A program made the position numbers and the translations under genes. A stretch of DNA of 64,000 nucleotides from NCBI RefSeq assembly GCF_037026715.1, contig NZ_JBANCG010000014.1:1-64000 (forward strand), read 5' to 3'. Of this stretch, positions 63,883-64,000 are shown in pieces. Every line of letters begins with the position of its first letter. Within the stretch, counting starts at the first letter, position 1. This DNA is from Breoghania sp037026715 (GTDB lineage Bacteria; Pseudomonadota; Alphaproteobacteria; Rhizobiales; Stappiaceae). Under the pieces are notes generated by a model, which was given only the letters and a program-made list of their open reading frames with translations, ran no database searches and was not told where the DNA came from.

Positions 63883-64000
63883 ATGTGGAGAATCTGGCTC
63901 ATGTTCGATCCGCGCAGGGCGCTCGTTGCCCTGTCGGTCTTCCTGTTCACGCTCGCTCTCCTGATCCACTTCATCCTGCTGAGCACGGACCGCTTCAACT
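63883..64000 (+). CDS. pufA: Light-harvesting 1 alpha polypeptide (cut by window end)
   Basis: The first 39 residues of LH1 alpha: MWRIWLMFDPRRALVALSVF then the helix with LLIHFILLST, whose His binds bacteriochlorophyll. The gene runs off the window. It lies 12 bases behind pufB, the normal order. Confidence 0.95.
   Translation, partial: MWRIWLMFDPRRALVALSVFLFTLALLIHFILLSTDRFN

Noticed and set aside
1..64000. CRISPR arrays and rRNA genes
   Set aside because: No regularly spaced repeats or rRNA-like sequence were seen while reading. Only one tRNA was found.

Overview
The window is GC-rich alphaproteobacterial DNA from a bacteriochlorophyll a phototroph. It carries the bchID-bchO-crtIB and crtEF-bchCXYZ-pufQBA blocks of a photosynthesis gene cluster (PGC) with TGT-N12-ACA PpsR/CrtJ operators. 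The housekeeping segment (guaA, an RsmB-like rRNA methylase, guaB, rlmE, a Ppx/GppA phosphatase with a long basic N-terminus) suggests Hyphomicrobiales (Rhizobiales). That placement is inference from gene content; there is no rRNA in the window.

Region 1 (1 to about 28.5 kb) is an integrated genomic island. A tyrosine integrase lies directly behind the 3' end of guaA, a well-known island insertion site, and the island runs leftward past the window start. Its cargo is mostly conflict genes. A leftward operon holds an AbiE toxin-antitoxin pair, an unknown protein and an Apea-like HEPN protein. A rightward, translationally coupled operon (4654-14893) encodes a SIR2-like protein, a small partner, a Rad50/SMC-like ABC ATPase with a zinc hook, and two nuclease-STAND ATPases. 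Then follow a GHKL-ATPase/nuclease protein, a TPR protein, hipBA, a Cap12-like TIR protein placed between plasmid-type DUF932 and ParB genes, an IS5-family element that cuts parB, a GIY-YIG-like fragment and two unknown proteins. The SIR2 gene and the GHKL-nuclease gene are each cut by a single in-frame stop codon with homologous sequence continuing beyond it.

Region 2 (28.5-37.8 kb) is core chromosome: guaA, rsmB-like, guaB, an MFS transporter, rlmE, ppx/gppA and tRNA-Gln(CUG). Region 3 (37.8-43.5 kb) is a small second island next to tRNA-Gln. Diverged copies of the same integrase 5' end bracket a five-gene set: PqqD-like protein, HprK-like kinase, two family-2 glycosyltransferases and a nucleotidyltransferase-like protein. 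A lone GT51 transglycosylase and a DEAD-box helicase follow.

Region 4 (46.8-64 kb) is the PGC. bchI-bchD-bchO-crtI-crtB plus a small membrane protein run rightward, crtD-crtC run leftward, and crtE-crtF, bchC-bchX-bchY-bchZ and pufQ-pufB-pufA run rightward to the window end. Together they give Mg chelation, chlorophyllide a reduction, carotenoid synthesis (crtEBICDF with no crtA here, consistent with the spirilloxanthin series) and the core antenna. PpsR-type operators sit before bchI, between crtD and crtE, and over a sigma70-like promoter before bchC.

The least explained items are the 4654-14893 operon with its damaged neighbours, and a pair of structured leaders that can sequester the ribosome binding sites of the DUF932 and ParB genes.
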